Shown in pieces: positions 34,589 through 45,033 of a stretch of 64,000 bases of DNA. The translations under genes and the position numbers were made by a program. Within the stretch, counting starts at the first letter, position 1. Every line of letters starts with the position of its first letter. The notes below the pieces were generated by a model. That model had not been told where the DNA came from. It did not search any database and saw nothing but the letters and a program-made list of their open reading frames with translations. This DNA is from Lathyrus oleraceus (lineage: Eukaryota > Streptophyta > Magnoliopsida > Fabales > Fabaceae): the NCBI RefSeq assembly GCF_024323335.1, contig NC_066581.1, forward strand, positions 178,119,330 through 178,183,329. The letters are read 5' to 3'.

Positions 34589-35356
34589 TCAATTATAATC
34601 TATAAATTCTGGAGGCATTTCGTCTAAGTGCAAGACTTGCGAATCTTCATTGTTTTCTGCATAGTGATAATGTTTTAGACGTTGCCCGTTTACGGTAAAT
34701 GGTTCCATAGATTTGCCTTTAATTTCTACCGCTCCACTGGGGAAAACATTGGTGATTTGGAAAGGACCTGACCATCTAGATCGTAGTTTTCCCGGGAATA
34801 ACTTTAGCCTAGAGTTAAATAAAAGGACTGTATCGCCTTGTTTGAAGATTTTCCTTGATATGCGCTTGTCATGCCATTGTTTTGTTCTTTCCTTGTAGAT
34901 TCTGGCATTTTCGTAAGCGTCTCTTCTGAGTTCCTCTAATTCGCTTATATCAAGGATTCTCTTTTCACCAGCGGCTTTATAGTTTAAATTTAGATTTTTA
35001 ATAGCCCAATAGGCTTTATGTTCTAATTCTACCGGGAGGTGACAGGATTTTCCATAAATGAGCTTAAATGGAGTTGTCCCTATGGGAGTTTTGTAAGCAG
35101 TTCGGTAAGCCCATAAAGCTTCTGGTAATTTCAATGACCAGTCTTTCCTTGAGGTGGCGACTATTTTTTCTAGTATCTGTTTGATTTCTCTGTTAGACAC
35201 TTCCACTTGCCCACTGGTTTGAGGGTGGTAGGGTGTCGCTACTCTATGTCTTACGCCATACTTAAACAGTAGTTTTTCGAGTACCTTGGATATGAAATGC
35301 GATCCACCATCACTGACTACTATTCTTGGGACACCAAACCTTGGAAATATTATATT
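34589..35356 (-). pseudogene. pol: Athila integrase, carboxy-terminal part
   Basis: Continues the pol frame after the TAG at 35357-35359. It has the rest of the integrase core ([11 protein letters not shown], then [20 protein letters not shown] with the catalytic Glu), the [17 protein letters not shown] block, and a carboxy-terminal domain with [12 protein letters not shown]. It ends at 34589. No chromodomain is seen, as expected for Athila. Only the upstream nonsense codon separates it from the preceding part. Confidence 0.85.
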
Positions 35357-36901
35357 CTAAAAGAGTTTGGTTACTACTCGTGTGTCGTTTGTTGGAGAAG
35401 CTATAGCTTCAATCCATTTTGATACGTAGTCAACTGCCACGAGTATGTATTTGTTACCGAAAGAGGATGGAAAAGGTCCCATGAAGTCTATTCCCCACAC
35501 GTCGAAAATCTCTACTTCCAAAACGCCCTTTTGTGGCATCTCGTCACGTCTAGATATGTTTCCTGTGCGTTGACATCTGTCACATTTCTTAATAGCTGCA
35601 TGTACATCCTTCCATATATTTGGCCAATAAAAACCGGCTTGTAGGATTTTAGAGCAGGTCTTGGATGTACTTGCATGTCCACGATAAGGAGCGGAGTGAC
35701 AATGTTGGATTATATTTTCTACCTCTTCTTCGGGTATACACCGACGGAAAATACCATCGGGGCCTCTTTTAAAAAGTAAGGGGTCATCCCAGTAATAGTG
35801 TTTTATGTCATAGAAGAATCGTTTCTTCTGCTGGTAGGATAAAGTAGGTGGAACTATTCCGACAGCTAAATAATTGACGAGATCAGCGTACCACGGTGTA
35901 AGAGATATAGCTAAGGTGGTTTCTACCTGTTTATCAGCGTTATTTTCTTCCAAAGTAGCTATAAGCTTATCGTACGAGAAATCATCGTTAATTGATGTTC
36001 TTTCCGGTTCAAGGTTCTCAAGTCTAGAGAGGTGATCTGCTACTACGTTTTCAGTTCCTTTCTTGTCTTTGATTTCCAAATCGAACTCTTGTAGCAACAG
36101 GATCCACCTTAGGAGTCTAGGTTTTGCATCCTTTTTTGTTAAGAGGTATTTGATAGCAGCATGGTCAGTGTAGATGATTATTTTGGCTCCGACCAAGTAA
36201 GAACGAAATTTATCTAGCGCAAACACTACTGCTAGAAGTTCTTTCTCGGTTGTGGCATAATTCATTTGTGCTTCATCTAGAGTTCTACTTGCGTAATATA
36301 TAACGTGAAGCTTTTTATCTTTTCGTTGTCCTAAAACAGCGCCTACAGCGTAATCACTGGCATCACACATTATTTCGAATGGTTCATTCCAATCTGATGT
36401 CTGCATTATGGGTGCGGAGATCAATGCTTGTTTAAGCGTTTGAAATGCTTCTAAACAGTTATTGTCGAATATGAATTCAGCATCCTTCATCAATAGCCCG
36501 GTCAAAGGTTTAGTTATTTTAGAGAAGTCTTTAATGAATCGTCGATAAAAACCGGCATGTCCTAAGAAGCTTCGTACTTCTCTCACAGTTTTCGGGGGTT
36601 GAAGGTTTTCGATTACCTCTATTTTGGCTTTGTCTACTTCAATTCCTCTGTTCGAGATGATGTGTCCTAAAACAATTCCTTCTTGTACCATAAAGTGGCA
36701 TTTTTCCCAATTAAGTACTAGGTTTACTTTTACACATCGCTCTAGAACTCTTTCTAGGTTTTCAAGGCATTCTTCAAAGCTTTGTCCGTATACGGAAAAG
36801 TCATCCATAAATACTTCCATGATGTTTTCGAGAAAATCGACGAATATTGCCATCATGCACCTTTGGAAGGTTGCAGGAGCATTACACAAGCCAAACGGCA
36901 T
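35357..36901 (-). pseudogene. pol: Athila RT (second half), RNase H and integrase start
   Basis: Begins directly at the solo LTR junction with [15 protein letters not shown]. The RT catalytic motif [10 protein letters not shown] lies near 36800. RNase H follows ([25 protein letters not shown]), then the linker DHLSRLEN. The integrase has a zinc-binding region ([11 protein letters not shown]...CDRCQR) and the first catalytic Asp in [12 protein letters not shown]. The frame stops at TAG 35357 and goes on in the same frame. Apart from the solo LTR and this stop, the region is intact. Confidence 0.9.
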
Positions 36902-36903
36902 TC

Positions 36904-38374
36904 TGAAATTCTAGTTATCAGACTTTAGATGTCACACGGGTTGTTATGACATCCAATTCTGCACAGACAAGAATTATGCAGAACTTAACAGTAAGTGCAG
37001 TAAATAACACAAGTAATTGTTTACCCAGTTCAGTCTAACATGACCTACATCTGGGGGCTACCAAGCCAGGGAGGAAATCCACTATTAGTAGTATTAATTC
37101 AAAGCTAAACTCACCCGTTTACAACTCGTCACTTAATCCCTACCCAATGCAATTTCAATCTTACTCTAAGATCAGAGTTCCTACTCACTCCCCCTCAATC
37201 ACCTCAGTGATTACTACCTTTAATCAATATTAAAGACACTTTTGAAGTCACACTTCAAACAACTCTTGATTGCGCTTAATAGCTTTAATCAAGATACACA
37301 GCACTCACGCTTAAAAGCTTTGAGCGACACAACACTTACAACTCAATGAACACCCTATACCAAAACAATCATCAACGTGATAATGGCTTGGCTTACAAGA
37401 TATGTCTAATACAAGACTCAAAAATACAGCAGTGAAGTATGATGGACACACTTAATCTTCACGCCTCACAATCCCCGAAACTGAATGAAGGAACGACTTC
37501 CTTTTATAGTGCAGTACCTGGGCTTTTGCACTTGTATTCTCCTGAATTTAAGGTCACGCGAGTTCCCATAAATTCAATATCTAGGTTACTAACAAATAGG
37601 CTATTTGTTAGGTTCATTAAGTGTAACTTGGTTGTTGATTTCCTGGTTTTTCTCTAAGTTGTTGACTTCCTGAAGAATAGCCTAAGAAAAAGCTGAAACA
37701 GAAAACTGAACAACCTACAATATAGCATATGCTGTCAGGAATGAATGTCACGACATTCAGCTTGACATCAAGGATCATATGCTGAGTCTGTTTTTCCAGA
37801 AAACAGACTGTACAATTTTGCTGACCTGTACATGACCAAAAAGACCATACTACAGTAACAGCTTACATTAATAAATGTCAAAGTATCCAATTTGACATTT
37901 ACACATTTGGCCTTAAGTTAGTTCTATTATCCTCTTGAAGAACAAACTAAGAAACATACTGAAGTGTAGCAGAACCCCACTCTGTCTATTATTCAGTATA
38001 TACTGTCCATGATGAATGTCATAACATCCAGTTTGACATTCACACAGTAGGCCTTATGCCAGGTCTGGTTCTTCCTTGATAACCAGACTACAAATGAATA
38101 TTGAGCTCTAACAGAACGCCAATTGTTCTATTCCTCAGTAGCTGCTGACAGGGATGAATGTCACAGTCTCCAGTTTGACATTCAATAAATCCTGTATTAG
38201 CTAATCCTGCAGTAACTACTCAAGTGTGTCATGACATCAGTCAAGACATCAGAGTACAGTTAGATATTCTAACCTACAATGCAGTCACACATACACACCA
38301 TGTCATGACATCAGTCAAGACATTAGAATCCAGCTAGTGTTTTACCATATAATGCAGCCAATTAAACACCTACA
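36904..38374 (-). mobile_element. SIRE-type solo LTR in Athila pol (TSD CATTC)
   Basis: 1471 bp with TG...CA ends in either reading, flanked by CATTC (36899-36903 and 38375-38379). Read on the minus strand it ends ...CTGATAACTAGAATTTCA, like the SIRE LTR at 45034-45991 (...CTGATACCAGAATTTCA). It shares the block 'ctggcttggtagcccccaga' and 'aactgggt.aacaatt.cttgtg'. No internal region is present, so it is a solo LTR. Removing it with one CATTC restores collinearity of the RT between FAYRRM and PFGLC. It holds four spaced inverted repeats (37743-38183). Confidence 0.92.
37743..38183. repeat. Four spaced GAATGTCA-N12-TGACATTC inverted repeats
   Basis: Left arms start at 37743, 37873, 38014 and 38156 (130-142 bp apart). 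Each is followed after exactly 12 nt by the right arm. Copies 3 and 4 are perfect 8-bp inverted repeats. Copy 2 is AAATGTCA...TGACATTT, changed on both sides so that pairing is kept. Copy 1 has a damaged right arm. Confidence 0.8.
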
Positions 38375-38959
38375 CATTCGTCTATAAGCGAAGGTACCAA
38401 AAGGACACGTGAACGTTGTCTTTTCTTGGTCATCAGGATGAATTGGTATTTGAAAGAAGCCTGTACAACCGTCTAGATAACAGAAATGAGAATGTTTTGC
38501 TAATCGTTCTAACATCTGGTCAATGAATGGTAAAGGGAAATGATCTTTTCGGGTTGCTTTGTTTAGTTTCCTATAGTCAATGCACATTCTCCATCCCGAT
38601 TCGATTCGTTTTGTTATAGTTTCTCCTTTTTCATTTTCAATAACTGTTATACCTCCTTTCTTTGGTACTACGTGTACAGGACTAACCCATTTGCTATCAG
38701 ATATAGGATATATGATACCTGCCTCTAATAACTTGGTTATTTCCTTCTTCACTACCTCACTCAGGATCGGGTTTAGTCTCCTCTGGTGTTCCCTAGAAGT
38801 TTTACAGTCTTCTTCTAGCATGATGCGGCGCATACAGATAGAAGGACTTATTCCTTTAAGATCGGTGATGTTGTATCCTAGTGCGGTTGGATATTTTCTT
38901 AAGATATGCAGGAGTTTTTCTGTTTCGAGTCTTCCTAGGTCTGCATTAACTATCACTGG
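38375..38959 (-). pseudogene. pol: Athila reverse transcriptase, first half
   Basis: Same frame as protease, separated only by TGA at 38960-38962. It contains the typical lead-in (HILRKYPTALGYNITDLKG, LNPILSEVVKKEITKLLEAG), then WVSPVHVVPKKGG, MCIDYRKLNKATRKDHFPLP and the YLDGCTGFFQIPI block with the first catalytic Asp region. It is cut at FAYRRM by the solo LTR; the remaining residues before 38342 come from LTR sequence. Confidence 0.9.
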
Positions 38960-40072
38960 TCATTCAAGTTCTAAGTCTAGGAATTCATATCTCAGGTTTT
39001 TGGGAAGTGTTTTCAGGTCTAGGGTTGGTTTCTTAAGGCATTGCGTAGGGTCCGGTGTTATTGCTAAACATTGGTTAAGTTTGTTTTCTACAAGATAGTC
39101 AGATGATTTGTCTTTTTCTAACTCTGTTTCTTTTATGCATTCATCGATGATATCCATGAAGTAACATGAATCTTCTATTACAAGTGCTTTCAAAAATTTG
39201 GAAAGAATTAACTCAATTTTCTCTTCTCCTACTTCGAAAGTGAGTCGTCCTCGTTTTACGTCTATGATTGCACCGGCAGTTGCTAAGAACGGTCTTCCCA
39301 GTATAATGGGTGTAACTTCATCTTCTCTAATGTCCATAATTATAAAATCGGTTGGAATGTAGAATTGACCTATGCGCACGGGAACGTTTTCAAGAATTCC
39401 TATAGGATATCTAACGGAACGATCTGCTAGTTGCACAGACATTTTAGTTGGTCTTAATTCTCCCATTTCCAGTTTCTTGCATATGGATAAAGGCATAACA
39501 CTAATACCGGCTCCTAAATCGCATAAGGCTTTGTCGATGACAAATTTTCCTATGTGACAGGGTATAGAGAAACTACCTGGGTCTTTGAGTTTAGGAGGCA
39601 TATTCTGGATTATAGCGCTACATTCAGCAGTGAGTGTAACGGTTTCGCTATCTTCAAGTTTCCTTTTATTAGAAAGAATTTCTTTTAAGAACTTGGCATA
39701 TGAGGGCATCTGCGTAATAGCTTCTGTAAACGGAATTGTGACGTTTAATTGTTTCAGTAGGTCAACAAATTTTTTAAATTGGCCCGCATCTTTGGTTTTA
39801 ATAAGCCTTTGAGGGTAAGGGATAGGTGGTTTATAGGGTGGTGGAGGTACATAAGGTTCCTTCTTTTCTATGGTTTCCTTATTACTCTCTTCCTTTTCCT
39901 TAGGTTCACTTTCCTCCTCAGTTGACTTTTCAGAGTTTTGGTTTTCTACCCTTGGATCAGACGGTCCTTCCACTTCCGTTCCACTTCTCAGTATAATTGC
40001 ATGAGTGTGGCTTCTCGGGTTAGGTTGGGGTTGTCCAGGAAATGTACCAGTTGGGGCAGCAGTAGGTGCTTG
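38960..40072 (-). CDS. pro: Athila protease region
   Basis: An open stretch follows the TAA at 40073-40075 in the same frame as gag. A Glu/Lys/Pro-rich linker (39973-39800) leads to the LKQLNVTIPFTEAITQMPSYA block and the retropepsin domain with DLGAGISVMPLSICKK (near 39500) and FIIMDIREDEVTPIILGRPF. The catalytic triplet is DLG followed by A, the usual form in Athila. Ends at TGA 38960, then RT. Gag, pro and pol share one frame, so a single polyprotein of about 1,800 residues was the ancestral state. Confidence 0.85.
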   Translation of the reverse strand, partial: QAPTAAPTGTFPGQPQPNPRSHTHAIILRSGTEVEGPSDPRVENQNSEKSTEEESEPKEKEESNKETIEKKEPYVPPPPYKPPIPYPQRLIKTKDAGQFKKFVDLLKQLNVTIPFTEAITQMPSYAKFLKEILSNKRKLEDSETVTLTAECSAIIQNMPPKLKDPGSFSIPCHIGKFVIDKALCDLGAGISVMPLSICKKLEMGELRPTKMSVQLADRSVRYPIGILENVPVRIGQFYIPTDFIIMDIREDEVTPIILGRPFLATAGAIIDVKRGRLTFEVGEEKIELILSKFLKALVIEDSCYFMDIIDECIKETELEKDKSSDYLVENKLNQCLAITPDPTQCLKKPTLDLKTLPKNLRYEFLDLELE

Positions 40073-41479
40073 TTATTGAGCTACTTGTGATATTTGCGTT
40101 TCCAGCATTTTGTTATGGGTAGCCAGGGCATCTACTTTACTTGCTAGTTGTTTAATTTGTTCGCCAGTGTGTACATTCTGGTTTAAGAAGTCCTTATTGG
40201 TTTGCTGTTGAGAAGCTATAAAGTTTTCCATCATAATTTCCAAGTTGGATTTCCTAGGGGTGTTATTGTTAGGTGTAGATGGGATCGGCTTTTGATATCC
40301 CGGAGGTATAGCTGGGGCTTGATTTGGAGATTGTCCAGGTGCGTATAAAGCGTTATTGCTCTTATATGAAAAATTGGGATGATTCTTCCAGTTTGAGTTA
40401 TAGGTATGCGAGTAGGGGCTTCCTTGAGCATAGTTCACTTGCTCCGCTTGGATTCCTGTTAGGAGTTGACAATCTGCAGGAGTGTGACCTTGGATTCCAC
40501 AGACTTCGCAGTTCTGAGTTATGGCTACCACGGTGGCTGGAGGTGATACATTTAAACTTTCAATTTTCTGGACCAGAGCATCCACTTTTGCATTAACATG
40601 ATCAAGGTTACTTATCTCGTACATGCCAGTTTTCGTTTGAGGTTTTTCTACCACTGTTCGTTCGCTTCCCCACTGATAGTGGTTCTGGGCCATGCTTTCG
40701 ATAAGTTGGTAAGCATCAGCATAAGGTTTGTTCATTAGTGCCCCACCTGCGGCGGCGTCTATTGTTAACCTCGTGTTGTATAGGAGACCATTATAGAAGG
40801 TATGAATTACTAACCAGTCCTCTAAACCATGGTGTGGACAAAGTCTCATCATATCTTTGTATCTTTCCCATGCTTCGAAGAGAGACTCGTTATCTTTCTG
40901 TTTAAATCCATTTATCTAGGCTCTCAACATAGCTGTTTTGCTCGGCGGAAAATATCGGGCAAGAAAGACTTTCTTCAACTCGTTCCATGTTGTGACTGAG
41001 TTGGAAGGAAGAGATTGAAGCCATCTTCTAGTGCTATCTCTTAACGAGAAGGGAAAAAGACGAAGTCGAATTGCCTCTGAAGTGACACCATTAGCTTTAA
41101 CAGTATCAGCGTATTGGACAAACACGGATAAATGAAAGTTTGGATCCTCGGTAGGATTTCCAGAGAATTGGTTCTGTTGCACTGCCTGCAACAGTGAAGG
41201 TTTAAGTTCGAAGTTGTTTGCTTCGATTGCGGGTGGAGAAATACTCGAATGCGGCTCATCTTGCGATGGAGCGGCATAATCTCGAAGAGCACGAGCTGGT
41301 TCTGCCATCTCGGGTATCGAAGGGAAAAGATTTTTGAGATCAGGAATTTCGCTAGGAGGGAGATTGTTTGCAGCACGATATTCTCGAATTCGTCGTAAGA
41401 CTCGGAGATATAGTTCGATATCGTTGATTCGTAAGTAGAACGGCTCGCCTTGTGAACGAGTATGTGGAATACAAATCAA
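40073..41479 (-). pseudogene. gag: Athila Gag, with one internal stop
   Basis: The frame is open from about 41479, with the most family-like ATG at 41308 (MAEPARALRDYAAP). It contains the retrotransposon gag domain (FHLSVFVQYAD, LRLFPFSLRDSTRRWLQSLP, FLARYFPPSKT), then a TAG at 40916-40918, then continues in the same frame with WERYKDMMRLCPHHGLEDW. The single zinc knuckle CEVCGIQGHTPADC is CX2CX4HX4C (40469-40508). A Gln/Asn-rich segment and a coiled-coil-like end (QIKQLASKVDALATHNKML) follow. The frame meets TAA at 40073 where Gln is expected. The upstream start is uncertain because no ATG lies between the PBS and 41479 in this frame. Confidence 0.87.
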
Positions 41480-41559
41480 CGAAAGAAAGAAAAGAAAAGA
41501 AAAATAAGCCTTAGTCTCTACAGCGTAACAGAAGAGTTACGATATCGACTAAATAAAAG

Positions 41560-41577
41560 TCCCCGGCAACGGCGCCA
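41560..41577 (-). other. Athila primer binding site (tRNA-Asp)
   Basis: Minus strand TGGCGCCGTTGCCGGGGA, six bases inside the 5' LTR. It is the perfect complement of the 3' end of plant tRNA-Asp (TCCCCGGCAACGGCG plus CCA). This is the Athila primer and fixes the element orientation. Confidence 0.95.
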
Positions 41578-42874
41578 AAAACTTGATCGCGACTTAATGA
41601 GTCGAATTTGGGGTACAAACTGCAAGTGCACAGTTCTATCGCGTAGTTTTAAAAGATATCGATCCCACAGGGACTTATGAATCGATATACCGTTTTCTAA
41701 GGTTACTTCGTAAAGCTAAGGCGGATAATACTTTGATTGTTTGGGGGGGAAATTAAAACTAAAATAAGATCTAAATTAAATATCAAATAAGCGGATATCG
41801 GTATGTAGTTCGTCGTAATTAGGGAATCAATTCTTCGTTGGTTTCTTGGTTTTAAAATAAATCTTTTCAGTAGACACTATTGATTAAAAGCCTTTTCTCA
41901 AACTCTCTCTCTGTTGAATAAACTATGATTTTATATTAACATAGTTGTCACTTATTAGTTAAGTCCAAAATCACTTTTTGAAAACAAGAGAATCCGTAGA
42001 AACTCTTTTTAAGAAAACACTAATCGTTTAAACACCCTTGTCTCAAACTCTCGCTCTATTGACTTAGGTTATACAATTAAATTCAAATGCTTAACTCTCG
42101 TCCTCACATTCAACCTTTAAAAATACTTTTTGAAAAAGATTAGAATTTAATTAACTCTAAAAATTTGCTCTCGCCCTGATCTAGAATTAATGTCCAATTT
42201 ACACTGTCCAGTTAAAAACTCAAACTCTCGTTCTATTGATTTTAACTTCTTTATGTCTTTTACTTTCGTACAAAACCTTGTTATTAAACCTGTAAATTGA
42301 GACCGTAAAAAGAGTGATTTTATTTTTAAATGTAATTAAACCAACTTAGTTTTGATTCCTTCATTCCGCTTACTTTACATACCGATACCTAAATAAATTA
42401 GCCAGACATACTAAACAGATCTAAATAATCAGCATGCATAAATAATTCCATCTCAGGCAGATAACATAAATAAACAGTAAAATAAAGCATATATAAATTC
42501 AAACTATAATTAAAGAACCTGAGTAATTAAATAGCAGTCTTGAACACTCCACCACAGACCGGTTGGATTTGTTCTTGAATTCTTCAATCGGACAGGAAAA
42601 TAAAATTGAAGGAATAAAAAAAATCTAGGGTCTAACGTAAGGTTAGATCTAGTGAAAGGTACACAATAGTTTCCGGTGTAGAAACTATTGTGCGAAAAAG
42701 AATTAATTAAGTACTTAAAGCTTAACTGGAAAAGAAACTAAAAATAAAAACTGCAATTAAAAAGCAAAAACAGTAAAGGAAAAATAATGATATGCTCGCA
42801 CGGCTGGAAGAAGAAAATTGAATTAAGTGGCTAAAAACGGCGAAGAAGAGTCTCGTAGGGTTTGCCAAAAACTA

Positions 42875-42883
42875 CTATTTATA
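42875..42883 (-). promoter_or_regulatory. TATA box of the Athila 5' LTR
   Basis: Minus strand TATAAATAG in AATATAAATAGTAG, about 450 bp from the LTR start and 130-240 bp downstream of the TGACG hairpins. It is the most likely core promoter for the genomic RNA; the same site is at 29401-29409 in the 3' LTR. Confidence 0.65.
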
Positions 42884-43010
42884 TTGGTCACTTGTTGTAA
42901 CTGTTTCCAAAGGTCTTCCGCGTAAAGGGTCTTCACGTTGCAAATGGTCAAGCGTAACAATAGGCCTCAACATCTTTGTTGCGCTTCTGAAGCCAAAAAT
43001 ATAGGAGAAT

Positions 43011-43115
43011 GGTGTGACGTCCGTCACACCATGTGTTACGCTCGTAACACAAGTGGGCAAAGCGTGACGCTCGTCACAGCCTGTGTGACGCTCGTCACAG
43101 GCGCAGCGCCTGTGC
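43011..43115 (-). promoter_or_regulatory. TGACG hairpin cluster in 5' LTR U3
   Basis: Four inverted repeats in a row: GGTGTGACG-TC-CGTCACACC (9-bp arms), GTGTTACG-CT-CGTAACAC, GTGACG-CT-CGTCAC and TGTGACG-CT-CGTCACA, then GCGCAGCGCC. Each contains paired TGACG or TTACG cores, which are TGA/bZIP-like sites. They lie upstream of the LTR TATA box. Confidence 0.65.
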
Positions 43116-43329
43116 TTTTGGGCTGGGCTTTGGCTTTTGATATTTGCTTCTTTTCATTCCTTTTTGCACCTCCTTTTCTTCCTTTTTCACTTGTGCTTCA
43201 AATAAACTACCTGAGATAAATAGAAAGAAAATACCGAGTAATATCGAATAAAATGAAATAAATTGAAGTAAATAATAATTTAATTTAATTAAATTGAGTC
43301 CTAGAATGTGATATTATTTCATGTTATCA

Positions 43330-44310
43330 TGTTCCCATTTGTAAATCCTAACACTTAGGTCCACATTGCATGACAACTCTTGGGCAGAGCTCCCCCATTT
43401 TTTAGACCGTCTGTGCGTCTCCGATCTTATGGCATGTCACTTCGTTCTATTGCAAAGAGGTAACTGCCTAAAACTCGATTCAGCGAGCTGCGACACCTAC
43501 TGCTAGGACGTGAACACATTTCCCACTTTCCTTTGACACAACTGGTGTCCTCCTTTGTAAGTCCATGTTCAGATGGCAATCCTCAACCCCTATGTAGTCG
43601 AACTACGACAACTCTGATTCTCATGTTCAGATGAGATACGTAGGCACGAGATGCGATGTCTTGCCGAGTTTCGACTGACGACTAACAACTAATCCTTGTT
43701 TGCTTTCGCCCTTGTTGCGATTCTTTTCTCTCGCCCTTGTTGCGATTCTTTTCTCTCGCGCTCGTTGCGATCGAGACCTTCCCTTTCTCTTGCCCTAGTT
43801 GCAATCGAGACCTTTGTTCCCGTAGTTAACTGAACTACATTTTGCTCTGATTCTCATTCCCGATGAGATACGTAGGCATAAGACGCGACGTCTTAGCGAG
43901 CACACATCTCTTTCACCCATAGGTAGCCGAGCTACGAAGACTCTGATTTTCATATTCATATGAGATACGTATGCAGTGGATGCGACATCCGTGCGAGTCA
44001 TTTTCTTTTGACCCCTTTCTTTTAGTAAATAGTACATTAGATATTCACACACCCTTTAGACGAGAACAACAAGAGTGGATCCCGTAGAGTACTACGGATG
44101 CGTAGGGGTGCTAATACCTTCCCTTCGCATAATCGACTCCCGAACCCAAGATTTGGTTGCGAGACTTTGTCTTTTCCTTTCCTCTTTCTTCAGGTTTTCT
44201 TCGAGCGTTTCCTTTCCTTCCTTTGGGATAAATAACGCACGGTGGTGACTCTTCTGTCATTTCTTTTTTGCCGGTTGTTTTTTCGCACTAATATTTTTTA
44301 GGTTGCGACA
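43330..44310 (+). mobile_element. Ogre solo LTR, right part
   Basis: Continuation of the LTR begun at 24076. It has the Ogre end signature: 'ggtgctaataccttcccttcgcataatcgactcc' (44106), 'gggataaataacgcacggtggtgac' and the terminal GGTTGCGACA. The target copy ACAAG (44311-44315) follows. Imperfect repeats fill 43585-43995. Confidence 0.9.
43585..43995 (+). repeat. Short repeats in the Ogre LTR R/U5 region
   Basis: 'gagatacgtaggca.gag.' recurs at about 43633, 43866 and 43961, each preceded by 'actctgatt.tcat' or similar. Between them a ~25-bp unit 'cgcccttgttgcgattctttt' repeats about three times (43707-43790), with 'gttgc.atcgagacctt' twice. Confidence 0.75.
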
Positions 44311-44422
44311 ACAAGCCAAGGAAACAGAAGCCCAAACCTCTAGTGAGAGGTCTGAATCTCAAGATGAATCAAGTGGCAGTTCTGGTTCTGAAGCGGATGA
44401 AGATGCAAGCTCCTTTGACTAG
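44311..44422 (+). pseudogene. SIRE env-like gene, carboxy-terminal end
   Basis: Following the target copy ACAAG, the frame left at 24075 resumes and encodes a Ser/Glu/Asp-rich tail (SERSESQDESSGSS...DASSFD) with a stop TAG at 44420-44422. The frame is kept across the solo LTR, which supports the insertion model. Confidence 0.75.
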
Positions 44423-45033
44423 TTGTGTTGAAGTTGTCCCCCACTATTCTGATGGTGTGTTGTTCTGGATGTTTTGATGGTGGTTCTTTTGGCAGTCTTG
44501 TTTTGATGCCTTGATGTATTTTTTCTGGGTTTTTTTTATTTCTTTGGATTTTTATCTCAGCTTGTTAAGCTGTGTATGTTTGTGGTTCTGTAACACCTAA
44601 CATATGTTTTGACATTCTATGTGACATTCTGTTTGACTAATAGACATTTATTTTGTCTCATTGGTCTCTTTGGTCTCTTTTGGCTAAAAAGGGGGAGAAG
44701 TAGCTAAAGGAGCTGTAGCTAAAGTAGCTATGCTATAAATAGATGACAGATGATGTTGAAAAGGATGTTTGTTGGAGATAATCTGTGTAGTACAGGTGAT
44801 GTCAGATGGGGAGGTATTTGTTACAAGTGATGTTGAAGGAGATGTCTGTGTTGAGCAGACTGAGGGGGAGAAGGAGCACGAGGGAATGTGTGTTTAATAT
44901 GTGTTTACTAATTGCTATTTTAGCTAGTAATGTGCGTTTTAATACTTCTACTGCTAAACTGCTGATGTGGTTATTATCTTGTGAACAAATGGTATGATGT
45001 ATGTTTTAGCCAAAATTTTCCAAAGGGGGAGTT
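44423..45033 (+). other. SIRE 3' untranslated region and PPT
   Basis: No gene. It has several GGGGGAG purine runs (near 44690, 44865 and 45020). The last, CCAAAGGGGGAGTT at 45020-45033, abuts the LTR start and is the polypurine tract. Confidence 0.8.

Larger units (their letters stand above)
28111..43329 (-). mobile_element. Complete Athila-type Ty3-gypsy element, minus strand
   Basis: Two near-identical LTRs (28111-29855 and 41584-43329), both TGATCGCGAC...CATGTTATCA, are flanked by the target-site duplication TGTTC (28106-28110 and 43330-43334). Coding is on the minus strand: gag, protease, RT-RNase H, integrase, then two ATHILA-ORF1/env-like genes. The PBS matches tRNA-Asp and a PPT lies beside the 3' LTR. 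By eye the LTRs differ at roughly 25 positions in 1745 (about 1.4%), so the insertion is young. Coding regions carry in-frame stops and a solo LTR in pol (36904-38374), so this copy is not autonomous. Confidence 0.95.
41584..43329 (-). mobile_element. Athila 5' LTR
   Basis: 1746 bp, near-identical to 28111-29855. On the element strand it runs TGATAACATG...GTCGCGATCA. U3 carries TGACG hairpins (43011-43115) and the TATA box (42875-42883). The target copy TGTTC follows at 43330-43334. Confidence 0.95.

Noticed and set aside
44806..44997. Small frame after SIRE env-like gene
   Set aside because: Lies in the 3' untranslated region before the PPT, without homology that I recognise.
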